From Lysobacter silvisoli (GTDB lineage: Bacteria > Pseudomonadota > Gammaproteobacteria > Xanthomonadales > Xanthomonadaceae), in NCBI RefSeq assembly GCF_003382365.1, contig NZ_QTSU01000004.1, positions 1 to 64,000 on the forward strand: a stretch of DNA of 64,000 nucleotides. Direction: 5' to 3'. The first letter of the stretch is position 1. Every line of letters begins with the position of its first letter. The notes under the pieces are model-generated. The model was not told where the DNA came from, did not search any database, and saw only the letters and a program-made list of their open reading frames with translations. Below, piece after piece: positions 39,228-48,684 of this stretch. Made by a program: the position numbers and the translations under genes.

Positions 39228-39848
39228 ATGAACCCGACCCGCTCCCACACTCACCCCCGGGCCGCGCGCGCCGCTGCCCTGGCCAGCCTGCTGGCCCTGA
39301 CCGCCGCCTGCGCCAGCAGCGGCGACCGCGCCAGCGCGAGCGCCGCCGACCCGTTGGCGCCGCTGCGCCCGCTGTGCGGGCAGGCCTACGCCGGCCGCAT
39401 CGTCGCCAGCACGCCCGAAGGCGCCGACGCCGCGTTCGCCGGCCAACCGCTGGTCATGCACGTTCGCGATTGCGGCGCCAAGGAAATCCGCGTGCCCTTC
39501 CACGTCGGCGACGACCGCTCGCGCACCTGGGTCTTCACTGCCCATGGCGACGCCCTGCGGCTCAAGCACGACCACCGCCACGCCGACGGCAGCGAAGACG
39601 CGCTGACCCAGTACGGCGGCGACCAGCGCGGCAAGGCGGTGGCCGGCCGTTACGAATTCCCCGCCGACGCCTACAGCCAAGCCATGTTCCGCGCGCAAGG
39701 CCGCGCGGTTTCGGTGCCCAACGTCTGGGCGGTAGAAGTCGACGCGCAACGCTACGTCTACGAACTCGCGCGCCCGGGCCGCCTGTTCCGCGTGGAGTTC
39801 GACCTGAGCAAGCCAGTGGCGCCGCCTCCGCCACCGTGGGGCGGTTGA
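39228..39848 (+). CDS. Lipoprotein of an uncharacterised HDHRHADGSED family (paralogue 1)
   Basis: A 206-residue lipoprotein with lipobox LTAAC near residue 28, preceded by a long basic N-terminus. The conserved core shared with the gene at 42292 is: LCGQAYAGRIVA, LVMHVRDCGAKEIRVPFHVG, DRSRTWV, LRLKHDHRHADGSED, and at the end LARPGRLFRVEFDLSKP-x-A-PPPPW. Two Cys in the core could pair. The cluster of His and Asp suggests metal binding but no catalytic role is known. ATG at 39228 is chosen; a GTG six bases before is possible. Gene order places it upstream of the beta-lytic endopeptidase gene. Confidence 0.8.
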   Translation: MNPTRSHTHPRAARAAALASLLALTAACASSGDRASASAADPLAPLRPLCGQAYAGRIVASTPEGADAAFAGQPLVMHVRDCGAKEIRVPFHVGDDRSRTWVFTAHGDALRLKHDHRHADGSEDALTQYGGDQRGKAVAGRYEFPADAYSQAMFRAQGRAVSVPNVWAVEVDAQRYVYELARPGRLFRVEFDLSKPVAPPPPPWGG

Positions 39849-39974
39849 GCGCAAGAGCGCATGTTGCCCTCGCAACTTCTGCGTCGCTCGCCACTCAACG
39901 CCACACTTCTTGAGCCTAGCTTTTCTCCGCTCCAAAACTAGACTGCAACTGTAGCTAGAAGGAGAAGGCTCTGC

Positions 39975-40637
39975 ATGTGGAAGCGCGCACCAGTCACGAT
40001 CACGCTTGTTTCTGTAGCCGCCCTGTCCCTCGGCTTGCTCGAGGAGCAAGCGCCTGCGCGGTCGGAACCAGCGACTGTCACAAGGCGCGCCGCGGTCGCC
40101 GCATCAGACCCAGCCACCGCAATCCGTTCGCAAGCGGTCCCTTCCCGTACGAAAGCGCCAGCGCTGCCGGCTGGCGGTCAACCTGCGGTGGCGTGGCCGG
40201 CAACCGACGCCGCCATACCGGCGGCTGAGGCCGCACTGCTGACCCAAGGCATGGTCAACGATCGTGTCCATACAGCGCTCAAAGCGGCGGACTTCGACGA
40301 CTTCATCGTGTCGTTGCAGGCCGCAAACGCTCCCGACGCCGGAGAACGTGGCGCGGCGTACCGCACCGAACTGGAAGATGCCTTGCAGCGCGCCCCAGAG
40401 CTGGGGCACCTGGGCCGCTTCGCCTGCGGCCATACTTTCTGCGCTGGCACGATCCGCATCGGCCGGGATAGGAAAGCGTTCGACACCTGGATCGGCGCGC
40501 TGCAAGACCAGGCGACCCTGCCCATGCCTACGCTCTCCCATCGCACCATACTCGCGCCCGACGGCTCGTCGGAGGCGCGCCTGGTCTTTACCACGCGCGG
40601 CGCAGGCGGCTTCATTTCTTCCGGCAAGCGGCCGTAG
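39975..40637 (+). CDS. Secreted or anchored protein of unknown function
   Basis: A 220-residue protein with a hydrophobic N-terminus (ITLVSVAALSLGLL, residues 8-21) that could be a signal peptide or anchor, then a Pro/Ala-rich stretch to about 85 and a folded C-terminal part with one CGHTFCAG pair (about 150-158), suggesting a disulfide outside the cytoplasm. I do not recognise the family. AGAAGGAGAAGG precedes the ATG closely. Codon use (for example more CTT and CGT) is slightly less GC-biased than that of its neighbours. Confidence 0.65.
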   Translation: MWKRAPVTITLVSVAALSLGLLEEQAPARSEPATVTRRAAVAASDPATAIRSQAVPSRTKAPALPAGGQPAVAWPATDAAIPAAEAALLTQGMVNDRVHTALKAADFDDFIVSLQAANAPDAGERGAAYRTELEDALQRAPELGHLGRFACGHTFCAGTIRIGRDRKAFDTWIGALQDQATLPMPTLSHRTILAPDGSSEARLVFTTRGAGGFISSGKRP

Positions 40638-40727
40638 ACCTCCGCTGGCAACAATGGCAACGCCCGTCCGGACGATCCGGCCGGGCGTGCCGTACGCGAC
40701 ATTGGGGCTAACGCCGCGAACACCGGA

Positions 40728-41879
40728 TCACGGATTGGTGAACCAACCCGAGCAGTAGCGCGTGCCGTTCTTGGTCAGGTAGAAACGGCTGCAGTTGGTG
40801 TCGTAGCTGCTGCCGGTGGCGGTGATCTGGAAGCCCGACAGGTACACGCCGTTGAGGTGGTAGTGGCTGCCGTTGGACTTCAGCGACCAGTGCTCGTGCG
40901 GGCCGGTGGAGCTGCCGCCGTTGCACAGCGCCTGGGCCTGGGTGTTGGCCGGGTTGGCGATGCGGGTGTTGGCCGCGACGCTGGCGCCGGTGGCGTACTG
41001 GATGTTCATCAGGTGGTAGTAGGTGGTCGACCAGCCGCCGCTGTGCACCACCTCGGCGAAGCAGGACGAGTGGCGCTTGAACGAGCCCGCCGCCGACGAC
41101 GACACCCAGGTGCCGCTCTGGTTGCTGCCCCAGCCGCCGCCCAGCGACATGTCCAGCGACGACATCGGGTAGTTGCCCGAGCCGGTGTTGGTATGCGCGC
41201 CGCCCACGTGCCAGCGCTGGCCGCGCGGGTACGGGAACTGCAGGAAGCCGTTGGCCGGGCCGGCCAGCGCGCCCACGTCCGGACCGGCCTGCGCGGCGAA
41301 GCGCGGCGAAGGCGCAACGGCTTTGCGCGGCTGGTTGAACAAGCCGGCGTAGATCTGCTGGAACTCGGTGTCGCCGCTGAGCGCGGCGCTGGACTCGCTG
41401 GCGCCGGCACGCGCGAACAGCGACTGCAGCGGATTCGCGCGCGCCACCGTGACCGGACCGCGCGCGTCCTCGGCGTCGCGCTCGTACAGCGCCTGGCGCA
41501 GCGCCAGCGCCACCTCGCGCGTCTGCTCGCCGAAGCCGCGCGCCTGCGCCAGCTTGCCGAACGGACGGCTCAGGCCGTCGGCCGCCGCGCGCTTGCGCGT
41601 GACCACGCCGCTTTGCTGCTCCATCAGCGCGATCAGCACCTTGGGGCTGATGCCGCTGTAGCCTGCCCAGTGCGAGATCGTCTCGCCGTAACGCGACAGG
41701 TGCGGCGCGCGCTGGGCCAGGTAGGCGTCGATGTCGAAATCGAACATCTCGTCGTAGCTGTAGATCAGGTCGCGTCCGGACAACCCTTCCGCGCCGGGCT
41801 GCGCCGCCGATGCGGTGCCGATCGCGGCGGCCACGCAGCAGGCCAGCAGCGCCATTCTTGCCAGGGACTTCTCCTTCAT
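40728..41879 (-). CDS. Beta-lytic endopeptidase homologue (M23A, secreted bacteriolytic protease)
   Basis: A 383-residue preproprotein. Signal peptide 1-26 (IGTASAAQ), a propeptide (about 27-206, LIYSYDEMFDFDIDAYL, ISPKVLIALMEQQSGVV), then a mature enzyme of about 177 residues starting near PANGFLQFPYPRG. Zinc ligands are H229 (VGGAHTN) and D243 (SSLDMS) with GPHEHWSL supplying the third His; four Cys and the RFYLTKNG tail match Lysobacter beta-lytic protease closely. It would cleave glycine-containing peptidoglycan bridges of Gram-positive prey. The frame is open upstream; the ATG at 41879 starts the signal. Confidence 0.95.
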   Translation of the reverse strand: MKEKSLARMALLACCVAAAIGTASAAQPGAEGLSGRDLIYSYDEMFDFDIDAYLAQRAPHLSRYGETISHWAGYSGISPKVLIALMEQQSGVVTRKRAAADGLSRPFGKLAQARGFGEQTREVALALRQALYERDAEDARGPVTVARANPLQSLFARAGASESSAALSGDTEFQQIYAGLFNQPRKAVAPSPRFAAQAGPDVGALAGPANGFLQFPYPRGQRWHVGGAHTNTGSGNYPMSSLDMSLGGGWGSNQSGTWVSSSAAGSFKRHSSCFAEVVHSGGWSTTYYHLMNIQYATGASVAANTRIANPANTQAQALCNGGSSTGPHEHWSLKSNGSHYHLNGVYLSGFQITATGSSYDTNCSRFYLTKNGTRYCSGWFTNP

Positions 41880-42291
41880 TGCCTTGCTCCTTGTAGGGAT
41901 GGATGGGCGATCCGCATGCGCCGGCCCCGGCCGTGGGGCACCGCGCCGAGTCGCTACGTCCGGCCGAACGTGTGCGTCACTCCGCCGGCGTCCGTCGCCC
42001 GCGAGGGACGCACAGCGCGAAAACTCTGGCCTTCGCGCGCGTTGCTGTCGTGAGACGCAGGCCGCGTCCATTTAGGTTCGAATGAGACGCGTTCTTCAGT
42101 TCCGTCATTCCAATTCGCCATGAGCGCGTCGCGCGGTACATGCGCCTGCGCACGGTGCAGACGCATCGGGTGAGGCCTGTTTTCACACTGAGTGGCTTCT
42201 ATGTGCGTTAGAACCGCACTCGTTCCACCTATCGGCACGGCGGCACCGCGTGCCACGATGCCGACATCGATATCCCGCAGGCTGCGGCCGC
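41880..42291. other. Divergent control region
   Basis: A 412-base gap between the endopeptidase gene and paralogue 2 of the lipoprotein pair. No gene can be supported. No clear promoter or repeat was placed; it presumably holds two divergent promoters. Confidence 0.5.
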
Positions 42292-42996
42292 ATGAACCGA
42301 ACTCCGATCCGCCCGTTCGCGCCGCGTCTGCTCTTACCGCTACTGGTACTGGCCACGGGCGCGTGTTCGATGTGGCCGCTGCGCGAGGATCCGCCCGTGC
42401 CGGTGGCCGACGACGCCCAGGCGCTGTTCCGCCGGCTGTCGGCGCTATGCGGCCAGGCCTACCTGGGCCGGGTGGTGGCCGATATTCCCGAGAACGCGGC
42501 CGACCCCTACTCCGGCCGCGCCTTGGTCATGCACGTGCGCGAGTGCGGCAAGCACGAGATCCGCATTCCCTTCCAGGTGGGCAGCGACCGTTCGCGCACC
42601 TGGGTACTGGCCCAGCACGGCCACGGCCTGCAGCTGCGCCACGACCATCGCCATGCCGACGGCAGCGAAGACCCCCTGTCGCATTACGGCGGCAGCGCCG
42701 AGCGCATCGAAGTCGCGGGCGGACGCATCGAGGCCGAGTTCCCCGCCGATGCCGCCTCGCGCTCGCTGTTCCGGCGCCTGGGCCGGCCGGAATCGGCGCA
42801 GAACGTCTGGACCGTGGCGCTGGAGGGCGAGCGTTTCGTCTACAAGCTGGCCCGGCCCGGGCGGCTGTTCCGGGTGGAGTTCGACCTGAGCCGGCCGCTG
42901 GCGACCCCGCCGCCGCCCTGGGGCGCCAGCGACCCGCCGCCGGCACCGGCCAAGCCCAAGCCGGGGCGCGCGCCCAAGGCAAAAAAGCCGCGCTGA
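42292..42996 (+). CDS. Lipoprotein of the HDHRHADGSED family (paralogue 2)
   Basis: A 234-residue lipoprotein with lipobox ATGAC near residue 24. It shares the core of the gene at 39228: LCGQAYLGRVVA, LVMHVRECGKHEIRIPFQVG, DRSRTWV, LQLRHDHRHADGSED, and LARPGRLFRVEFDLSRP with PPPPWG. It adds a Pro/Lys-rich tail (residues about 210-234), possibly for binding anionic envelope polymers. Conserved His/Asp residues in both copies suggest a shared function, perhaps metal-related. The pair brackets a hypothetical gene and the bacteriolytic protease gene. Confidence 0.8.
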   Translation: MNRTPIRPFAPRLLLPLLVLATGACSMWPLREDPPVPVADDAQALFRRLSALCGQAYLGRVVADIPENAADPYSGRALVMHVRECGKHEIRIPFQVGSDRSRTWVLAQHGHGLQLRHDHRHADGSEDPLSHYGGSAERIEVAGGRIEAEFPADAASRSLFRRLGRPESAQNVWTVALEGERFVYKLARPGRLFRVEFDLSRPLATPPPPWGASDPPPAPAKPKPGRAPKAKKPR

Positions 42997-43080
42997 GCGG
43001 CCGACCGCTTGCCAACGCCGCCGCCGTTCGCCGCGGACCCGCTTGACGCACCGCACAAACCTCGGTTATTGCTGTCGCCC

Positions 43081-43212
43081 ATGCACCCCGCCTTCGCCAC
43101 CGTCCGCATCGCTGCCCTGCCGCAAGGCGCGGGCCCCGCCGTGCGTACGCTGTCGATTACCACTACCGGTACCACCACTACCCCAGTGGTGCGGACGGGC
43201 GTGTCCAGCTGA
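43081..43212 (+). CDS. thrL: thr operon leader peptide
   Basis: A 43-residue open frame that ends 90 bases before thrA and holds an unusual Thr run, ITTTGTTTT (8 Thr in 10 codons incl. neighbours). Such a run before threonine genes is the hallmark of an attenuator leader: ribosomes stall when Thr-tRNA is scarce and let the terminator not form. Sequence outside the run is not conserved. Start codon ATG at 43081 is one of several options. Confidence 0.75.
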   Translation: MHPAFATVRIAALPQGAGPAVRTLSITTTGTTTTPVVRTGVSS

Positions 43213-43248
43213 TCGAATCACGCCGCTCCGCACCCGAACCGGGTGCGG
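43173..43248 (+). promoter_or_regulatory. Attenuator stems of the thr operon
   Basis: A stem CACCACT / AGTGGTG (43173-43191) overlies the Thr codons. A second GC-rich stem CCGCACCC / GGGTGCGG (43228-43248) follows the leader stop. No U-tract follows the second stem, so a Rho-type or weak intrinsic stop is possible. Arrangement fits attenuation. Confidence 0.6.
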
Positions 43249-43302
43249 CTGCAGGCGCTGCCACCCGGATCGCGACGCGGAGTCCCTAACGGAGCTCCTG
43301 CC

Positions 43303-45786
43303 ATGTCGTCCGCCCCACCCGCACCCGCCGCCCCACCGCAACGCCACGTGCACAAGTTCGGCGGCAGCAGCGTCGCCGACGCCGCCCGCTACCGCGCGGT
43401 ACCGCCGCTGATCGACGACGGCGCGCCCGCGCGCATGGTCGTGGTCTCGGCCATGCAGGGCGTGACCGACGCACTGGTGGCGCTGGCCGCCGCCGCGCGC
43501 GACGCGCAGGACTGGGCGCCGGCCTGGTCGGCCTTGCGCCAGCGCCACTTCGACACCGCCGCCGAGCTCGACGGCGACGGCCGCCATGGCGTGCACGAAG
43601 CCTTCGAGCGCGAGTTCGCGCAGCTGCGGGCGCAGTTGCAGGCGCTGCCGCACGGCGACGAGGCCGAGCGCCGCGCCGCCGCCCTGCCCGGCCTGGGCGA
43701 AGTGCTGTCCTCGCACCTGCTGCACGCCGCGCTCGGCGGCGACGACGCCGGCTGGCGCCGGCTGGACGCGCGCGAAGTGCTGGTAGTGCATCCCGGTGAG
43801 ATGGGCGTGGGCGTGGACTGGCAGGCCAGCCGCGCGCGCCTGGCCGATTGGCGCGCGCGCCATCCGGGCGAGCGCATCGTCATCACCGGCTTCGTCGCCC
43901 GCGACGCGCAAGGCCGGGACACCACCCTGGGCCGCAACGGCAGCGACTATTCCGCCTCGATCTTCGCCCACCTGTTCGAAGCCGACGCCCTGACCATCTG
44001 GACCGACGTGGACGGCGTGCTCTCGGCCGACCCGCGCCTGGTGCCCGACGCGGTCTGCCTGCCGGCCATGTCCTACGCCGAAGCCTGCGAACTGGCGTAC
44101 TTCGGCGCCAAGGTGCTGCACCCGCAGACCCTGGCGCCGGTGCAGCAGCGCGGCGTGCCGCTGCGCATCCGCAACGCCCGCAATCCGGCCGCCGCCGGCA
44201 CCCTGATCACGCCGCAGCCCTCGGCCGACGGCGTGCCGGTCAAGGGCTTGAGCCTGGTCCACGACCTGGCCGTGCTCGAACTGGTCGGCAACGGCATGGT
44301 CGGCGTGCCCGGCACCGCCGAGCGCCTGTTCGGCGCGCTGCGCGGCGCCGGCGTGTCGGTGATCATGATTTCGCAGGGTTCGTCCGAGCATTCGATCTGC
44401 TGCGTGGTGCGCGCCGAGCAGGCGCAGCGCGGCCGCGACGCGGTGCAGGCCGCCTTCGCCGGCGACCTGGCCGACGGCCAGGCGCAGGCGGTGACGCTTA
44501 CGCCTGAGGTCTGCGTGCTGGCCGCGGTCGGCGACGGCATGGTCGGCACCCCGGGCGTGGCCGCGCGCCTGCTCGGCGGGCTCGCCCAGGCGCGGGTGAA
44601 CGTGCGCGCGATCGCGCAGGGCGCGGGCGAGCGCAACATCTCGGTGGCGATCGGCGCGCGCGACGCCACACGCGCGCTGCGCGCCGCGCATTCGGCGTTC
44701 TGGCTGTCGCCGCAGTGCGTGTCGGTGGGCCTGATCGGGCCGGGCAAGGTCGGCCGTGCGCTGCTGGCGCAACTGGCGCAGGCGCAGCCGCGCTTCCAGC
44801 GCGATTCCAGATTGGAACTGCGCCTGCGCGCGATCGCCGACAGCCGGCGCATGCGCCTGACGCCCAAGGCCATGCCCGCCGACAGCGCCATCGACGCGCT
44901 GGAAGAGGGCGAAGCATTGGACCTGGAGCGCTTCTCCGCGCACGTGCGCGCCGAACACCTGCCGCACGCGCTGATCGTCGACTGCAGCGGCAGCGACGCG
45001 GTCGCCGCCCACTACCCGCAGTGGCTGGCCGCCGGCATCCACGTGGTCACGCCGAACAAGCAGGCCGGCGCCGGCCCGCTGCCGCGCTACGAAGCCATCC
45101 ACGCCGCCGTGCGCCACGGCGGCGGCCAGTTCCGCTACGAGGCCACGGTGGGCGCGGGCCTGCCGGTGATCCAGACCTTGCGCAGCCTGCTCGACACCGG
45201 CGACGAGCTCACCGAAGTCGAAGGCATCCTCTCCGGCACCCTCGCCTGGCTGTTCAACCGCTACGACGGCAGCACCGCGTTTTCCGAGCTGGTGCGCGAG
45301 GCGCACCGCCTGGGCTACACCGAGCCCGACCCGCGCGACGACCTGTCCGGCACCGACGTGGCGCGCAAGCTGGTGATCCTGGCGCGCGAAGCCGGGCGGC
45401 CGCTGTCGCTGGAACAGGTGCAAGTGGAAAGCCTGGTGCCGGCGGCGCTGCGCGAGGTGCCCAAGGACGAGTTCATGGCCCGCCTGCACGAACTGGACGC
45501 GCCGCTGCAACAGCGCTTCGACCAGGCCCGCGCGGCCGGCCTGGGCCTGCGCTACCTGGCGCGCCTGGACCGCGACGGCCGCGCCAGCGTGGGCGTGGTC
45601 TCGCCGCCGCCGGGGCACGCGGCCCTGCACGGCGCGCTGACCGACAACCTGATCCAGTTCCGCACCCGCCGTTACGCGGATAATCCGCTGGTGGTGCAAG
45701 GGCCCGGCGCGGGGCCGGACGTCACCGCGGCCGGCGTGTTCGGCGACATCCTGTCCATCGCGCAAACCCTGGGAGCCCGCGCATGA
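43303..45786 (+). CDS. thrA: Bifunctional aspartokinase/homoserine dehydrogenase
   Basis: An 827-residue two-domain enzyme: aspartate phosphorylation and reduction of aspartate semialdehyde to homoserine. Aspartokinase part (about 1-460) has [23 protein letters not shown] and ACT repeats with [14 protein letters not shown]. The dehydrogenase part (about 480-827) has [16 protein letters not shown] (NAD(P) loop), [12 protein letters not shown] and [17 protein letters not shown]. The start at 43303 (GGAGCTCCTGCC upstream) gives a normal N-terminus. It overlaps thrB by 4 bases (ATGA). Regulated by the thrL attenuator and likely by threonine at the ACT domains. Confidence 0.97.
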   Translation: MSSAPPAPAAPPQRHVHKFGGSSVADAARYRAVPPLIDDGAPARMVVVSAMQGVTDALVALAAAARDAQDWAPAWSALRQRHFDTAAELDGDGRHGVHEAFEREFAQLRAQLQALPHGDEAERRAAALPGLGEVLSSHLLHAALGGDDAGWRRLDAREVLVVHPGEMGVGVDWQASRARLADWRARHPGERIVITGFVARDAQGRDTTLGRNGSDYSASIFAHLFEADALTIWTDVDGVLSADPRLVPDAVCLPAMSYAEACELAYFGAKVLHPQTLAPVQQRGVPLRIRNARNPAAAGTLITPQPSADGVPVKGLSLVHDLAVLELVGNGMVGVPGTAERLFGALRGAGVSVIMISQGSSEHSICCVVRAEQAQRGRDAVQAAFAGDLADGQAQAVTLTPEVCVLAAVGDGMVGTPGVAARLLGGLAQARVNVRAIAQGAGERNISVAIGARDATRALRAAHSAFWLSPQCVSVGLIGPGKVGRALLAQLAQAQPRFQRDSRLELRLRAIADSRRMRLTPKAMPADSAIDALEEGEALDLERFSAHVRAEHLPHALIVDCSGSDAVAAHYPQWLAAGIHVVTPNKQAGAGPLPRYEAIHAAVRHGGGQFRYEATVGAGLPVIQTLRSLLDTGDELTEVEGILSGTLAWLFNRYDGSTAFSELVREAHRLGYTEPDPRDDLSGTDVARKLVILAREAGRPLSLEQVQVESLVPAALREVPKDEFMARLHELDAPLQQRFDQARAAGLGLRYLARLDRDGRASVGVVSPPPGHAALHGALTDNLIQFRTRRYADNPLVVQGPGAGPDVTAAGVFGDILSIAQTLGARA

Positions 45787-46736
45787 GCGCTGCACCATCC
45801 GACATCCGCAGCGCACGCGCGTTCGCCCCGGCCAGCGTCGGCAACATCGGCGTGGGCTTCGACCTGCTCGGCCACGCCATCGCCGGCCCACGCGACATCG
45901 CCCGGGTACGGCGCATCGACGAGCCGACGGTACGCATCGCCGCGATCGGCGGCGATAGCGCCGGCGCCGGCAGCCTGCCGCTGGAAGCGGCGCGCAACAC
46001 TGCAGGGCAGGCGCTGATCTCGATGCGCGAAAAGCTCGGCCTGGGCCACGGCTTCGAACTGGAACTGGAGAAGGGCATTGCGCTGGGCTCGGGCCTGGGC
46101 GGCTCGGCCGCGTCCTGCGTGGCCGCGGTGGTCGCCGCCAATGCCGTGCTCGACGCGCCGCTGCCGCGCCAGGCGCTGTACGAATTCGCCCTGGACGGCG
46201 AGTCGGTGTCCAGCGGCAGCCGCCACGGCGACAACGTCGCCCCCATGCTGCTGGGCGGCGTGGTCATGGCCACGGCCACGCGCATGATTCCGCTGGCCGT
46301 GCCCGAATGGCTGCATGCGGTGGTGGTGCACCCGGACCAGGTGCTGGAAACGCGCCGCGCGCGCGCGGTGCTGGCCGATCCTTATCCGCTGCATACCGTG
46401 GTCGAGCAGAGCGCGCATCTGGCGCTGTTCCTGACCGGCCTGCAGCGCGGCGATGCCGAGCTGCTGCGCGAGGGCCTGGTCGACCTGCTGGTGGAGCCGC
46501 GCCGCGCGCCGCTGATCCCCGGCTTCGCCGAGGTCAAGGCCGCCGCGCTCGCGCACGGCGCGCTCGGCGCCAGTATCTCCGGCGCCGGCCCCAGCACCTT
46601 CGCCTGGTTCGCCTCGCAGGCGCAGGCGCAGGCCGCCGCACCGGCCATGCGCCAGGCGTTCGTCGACGCCGGCTACGACGCGCGCGCCTACGTGACGCCG
46701 GTGGCGGGACCGCGCGCGGAGCTGCTGGATGACTGA
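45783..46736 (+). CDS. thrB: Homoserine kinase (GHMP family)
   Basis: A 317-residue GHMP kinase that phosphorylates homoserine in threonine synthesis. Seen: [20 protein letters not shown] at the N-terminus, the phosphate loop [19 protein letters not shown] (about 101-119), and the C-terminal [15 protein letters not shown]. Length is normal. The start ATG is inside the thrA stop (ATGA), so it is translationally coupled. A repeat element (46768-46806) separates it from thrC by an unusual gap for this operon. Confidence 0.96.
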   Translation: MSAAPSDIRSARAFAPASVGNIGVGFDLLGHAIAGPRDIARVRRIDEPTVRIAAIGGDSAGAGSLPLEAARNTAGQALISMREKLGLGHGFELELEKGIALGSGLGGSAASCVAAVVAANAVLDAPLPRQALYEFALDGESVSSGSRHGDNVAPMLLGGVVMATATRMIPLAVPEWLHAVVVHPDQVLETRRARAVLADPYPLHTVVEQSAHLALFLTGLQRGDAELLREGLVDLLVEPRRAPLIPGFAEVKAAALAHGALGASISGAGPSTFAWFASQAQAQAAAPAMRQAFVDAGYDARAYVTPVAGPRAELLDD

Positions 46737-46767
46737 CCCCACAAGCACGCCCGTTGCCGCCCGCCTG

Positions 46768-46806
46768 TCTTCCCCCTTTGAAAAAGGGGGACCGAGGGGG
46801 ATTCGC
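46768..46806. repeat. CCCCCTTT-type repeat inside the thr operon
   Basis: CTTCCCCCTTTGAAAAAGGGGGACCGAGGGGGATTCGCTT: one short unit of the family seen at 12413, in the 99-base gap between thrB and thrC. Confidence 0.85.
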
Positions 46807-46835
46807 TTTCCGGCCCCCATCGCCCGAGTCCAGCC

Positions 46836-48128
46836 ATGAATTTCTACAGCACCCGCGGCCAGACGCCCGCCACCGCCATCGATGCCGCGCTCTCCGCCGG
46901 CCTCGCTCCCGACGGCGGCCTCTACGTGCCCGAACGCTTGCCGACGCTGCACGCGCTGCCGCCGGCCGACGCCGACCTGGCCACCGTCGCCCACTCTCTG
47001 CTCGCACCCTACTTCGCCCAATCCTCGCTGCGCGACGCGCTGCCCGAGCTGTGCCGCCGCGCCTACGACTTCCCCGCGACGCTGCGCACGCTGTCGCAGC
47101 CGCAGGACCGCTTGCTGGAGCTGTTCCACGGCCCCACCGCCGCGTTCAAGGACTACGCCGCGCGCTTCCTGGCCGAAGCGCTGGCCGGCCTGCGCGACGA
47201 GCGCTCGGCGGACACCACCATCGTCGTCGCCACCTCCGGCGACACCGGCGCCGCGGTCGCTGCCGCCTTCCACCGCCGCCCCGGCTTCCGCGTGCTGATC
47301 CTCTACCCCGACGGCCGCGTGTCGCCGCGCCAGGCGCACGGCCTGGGCTGCTGGGGCGACAACGTCCGGGCCCTACGCGTGGACGGCGACTTCGACGCCT
47401 GCCAGCGCCTGGCCAAGCAGGCGCTGGCCGACAGCGAACTGCGCGCCGCGCGCCCGCTGAGTTCGGCCAACAGCATCAGCCTGGGCCGGCTGCTGCCGCA
47501 GGCCGCGTACTACGCGCAGGCCGCGCTGCGCCACCACGCCGAACACGGCACCACGCTGAACTTCATCGTGCCCACCGGCAACCTGGGCAACGCCTGCGCC
47601 GCCATCGTCGCGCAGCGCATGGGCCTGCCGATCGGCGAGATCCGCCTGGCCACCAACGCCAACGACACTCTGCCGCGCTACCTGGGCGGTGCCGACTACG
47701 CTCCCCAGCCCACCCGCGCGACCCTGGCCAACGCCATGGACGTGGGCGCGCCCAGCAATGTCGAACGCCTGCGCCACTGGTACCGCGACGACGCCGAACT
47801 GCGCGCCGCCGTGCATGCGGCCAGCGTCGACGACGCCAGCATCGTCGACACCCTGCGCCGCGCGCCGCAGCGCCACGGCGTGGTGCCCTGCCCGCACACC
47901 GCGACCGGCCTGCATGTGCTCGAAGGCCTGCGCGCCGACGGCGACACGCGCCCCTGGGCGGTGGTCGCCACCGCGCACCCGGCCAAGTTCGACAGCATCG
48001 TCGAACCGCTGGTCGGTCATCCGGTGCCGCCACCGCCGCCGCTGGCCGCCTCGCTGGCGCAACCGGCCTCGGCCGAGCCGCTGGCGGCGGATTACGGCGC
48101 GCTGCGCGATCGCCTGCTCGCAGACTAG
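46836..48128 (+). CDS. thrC: Threonine synthase
   Basis: A 430-residue PLP enzyme that converts O-phosphohomoserine to threonine. Seen: the N-terminal FYSTRGQ and DGGLYVPE, FHGPTAAFKDYAARFL with the PLP lysine K (about residue 107), VVATSGDTGAAVAAAF, NSISLGRLLPQAAYYAQA, and IVPTGNLGNACA, the phosphate loop. Length is normal. Last gene of thrABC; 99 bases from thrB. No hairpin terminator was found just after the stop. Confidence 0.96.
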   Translation: MNFYSTRGQTPATAIDAALSAGLAPDGGLYVPERLPTLHALPPADADLATVAHSLLAPYFAQSSLRDALPELCRRAYDFPATLRTLSQPQDRLLELFHGPTAAFKDYAARFLAEALAGLRDERSADTTIVVATSGDTGAAVAAAFHRRPGFRVLILYPDGRVSPRQAHGLGCWGDNVRALRVDGDFDACQRLAKQALADSELRAARPLSSANSISLGRLLPQAAYYAQAALRHHAEHGTTLNFIVPTGNLGNACAAIVAQRMGLPIGEIRLATNANDTLPRYLGGADYAPQPTRATLANAMDVGAPSNVERLRHWYRDDAELRAAVHAASVDDASIVDTLRRAPQRHGVVPCPHTATGLHVLEGLRADGDTRPWAVVATAHPAKFDSIVEPLVGHPVPPPPPLAASLAQPASAEPLAADYGALRDRLLAD

Positions 48129-48684
48129 CGGCGTGCGCGATCGCAAGCAGCGCTGGCGATCGCGCACACGCAAACGAGTCGCGGCAGTCCTGCGCTCGAC
48201 TGCGGACGGAGCGCAGCCGAAGGGCGAGTCACCCACGCCCGGCGTTGTCGTTCCGCTCCGCCGCCTGCCGCAGGAAACGCGTGAAAAATGCGTACACACA
48301 GCGCATCCATAACGCCATTGAAGTGCCTAAACGCGCAGTGCATCGCAGCAGGATGCGCCGCTCGCACGCGCGGCGCTCGCGCAACGCTTCGGCTTGGCTT
48401 ATTTTTCCCCGGTGGAAACTTCCGTAACGCATCCCCCTGCCTATTTGCGTTCCACCGCGAACGCCGCACACGACAGGCGCGGGGCTCGTGCGCGACGCAG
48501 CGGCGCACCTGAACCGCTGGCGTCGTTGGCCGGATTCGACAAGCCCATTGCGTTGGCGTATGAAGAGAATCAAGAACCACTTCTCCGATCCGGATCAAAA
48601 CGGGACATGACTGAGCAGGAGCCCGACGCAGCACGCAAGACCGGGTCCGGCGGCGCGGCGGGCTTCGATTTCGGCCGCGCCACC
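48129..48684. other. Gap before the ECF sigma factor
   Basis: A 556-base stretch in which no reading frame on either strand looks genuine. If the sigma gene starts at the ATG at 48607, it would shrink to 478 bases. No repeat or clear promoter was identified. Confidence 0.5.

Noticed and set aside
40640-40727. Terminator between the hypothetical gene and the endopeptidase gene
   Set aside because: A CGCCCG/CGGGCG pairing exists but the stem is interrupted and has no U-tract.
43066-45891. 941-residue minus-strand frame opposite thrA
   Set aside because: Typical low-complexity shadow; thrA motifs on the other strand are decisive.
48129-48684. Small gene upstream of the sigma factor
   Set aside because: Frames on both strands lack plausible protein features.
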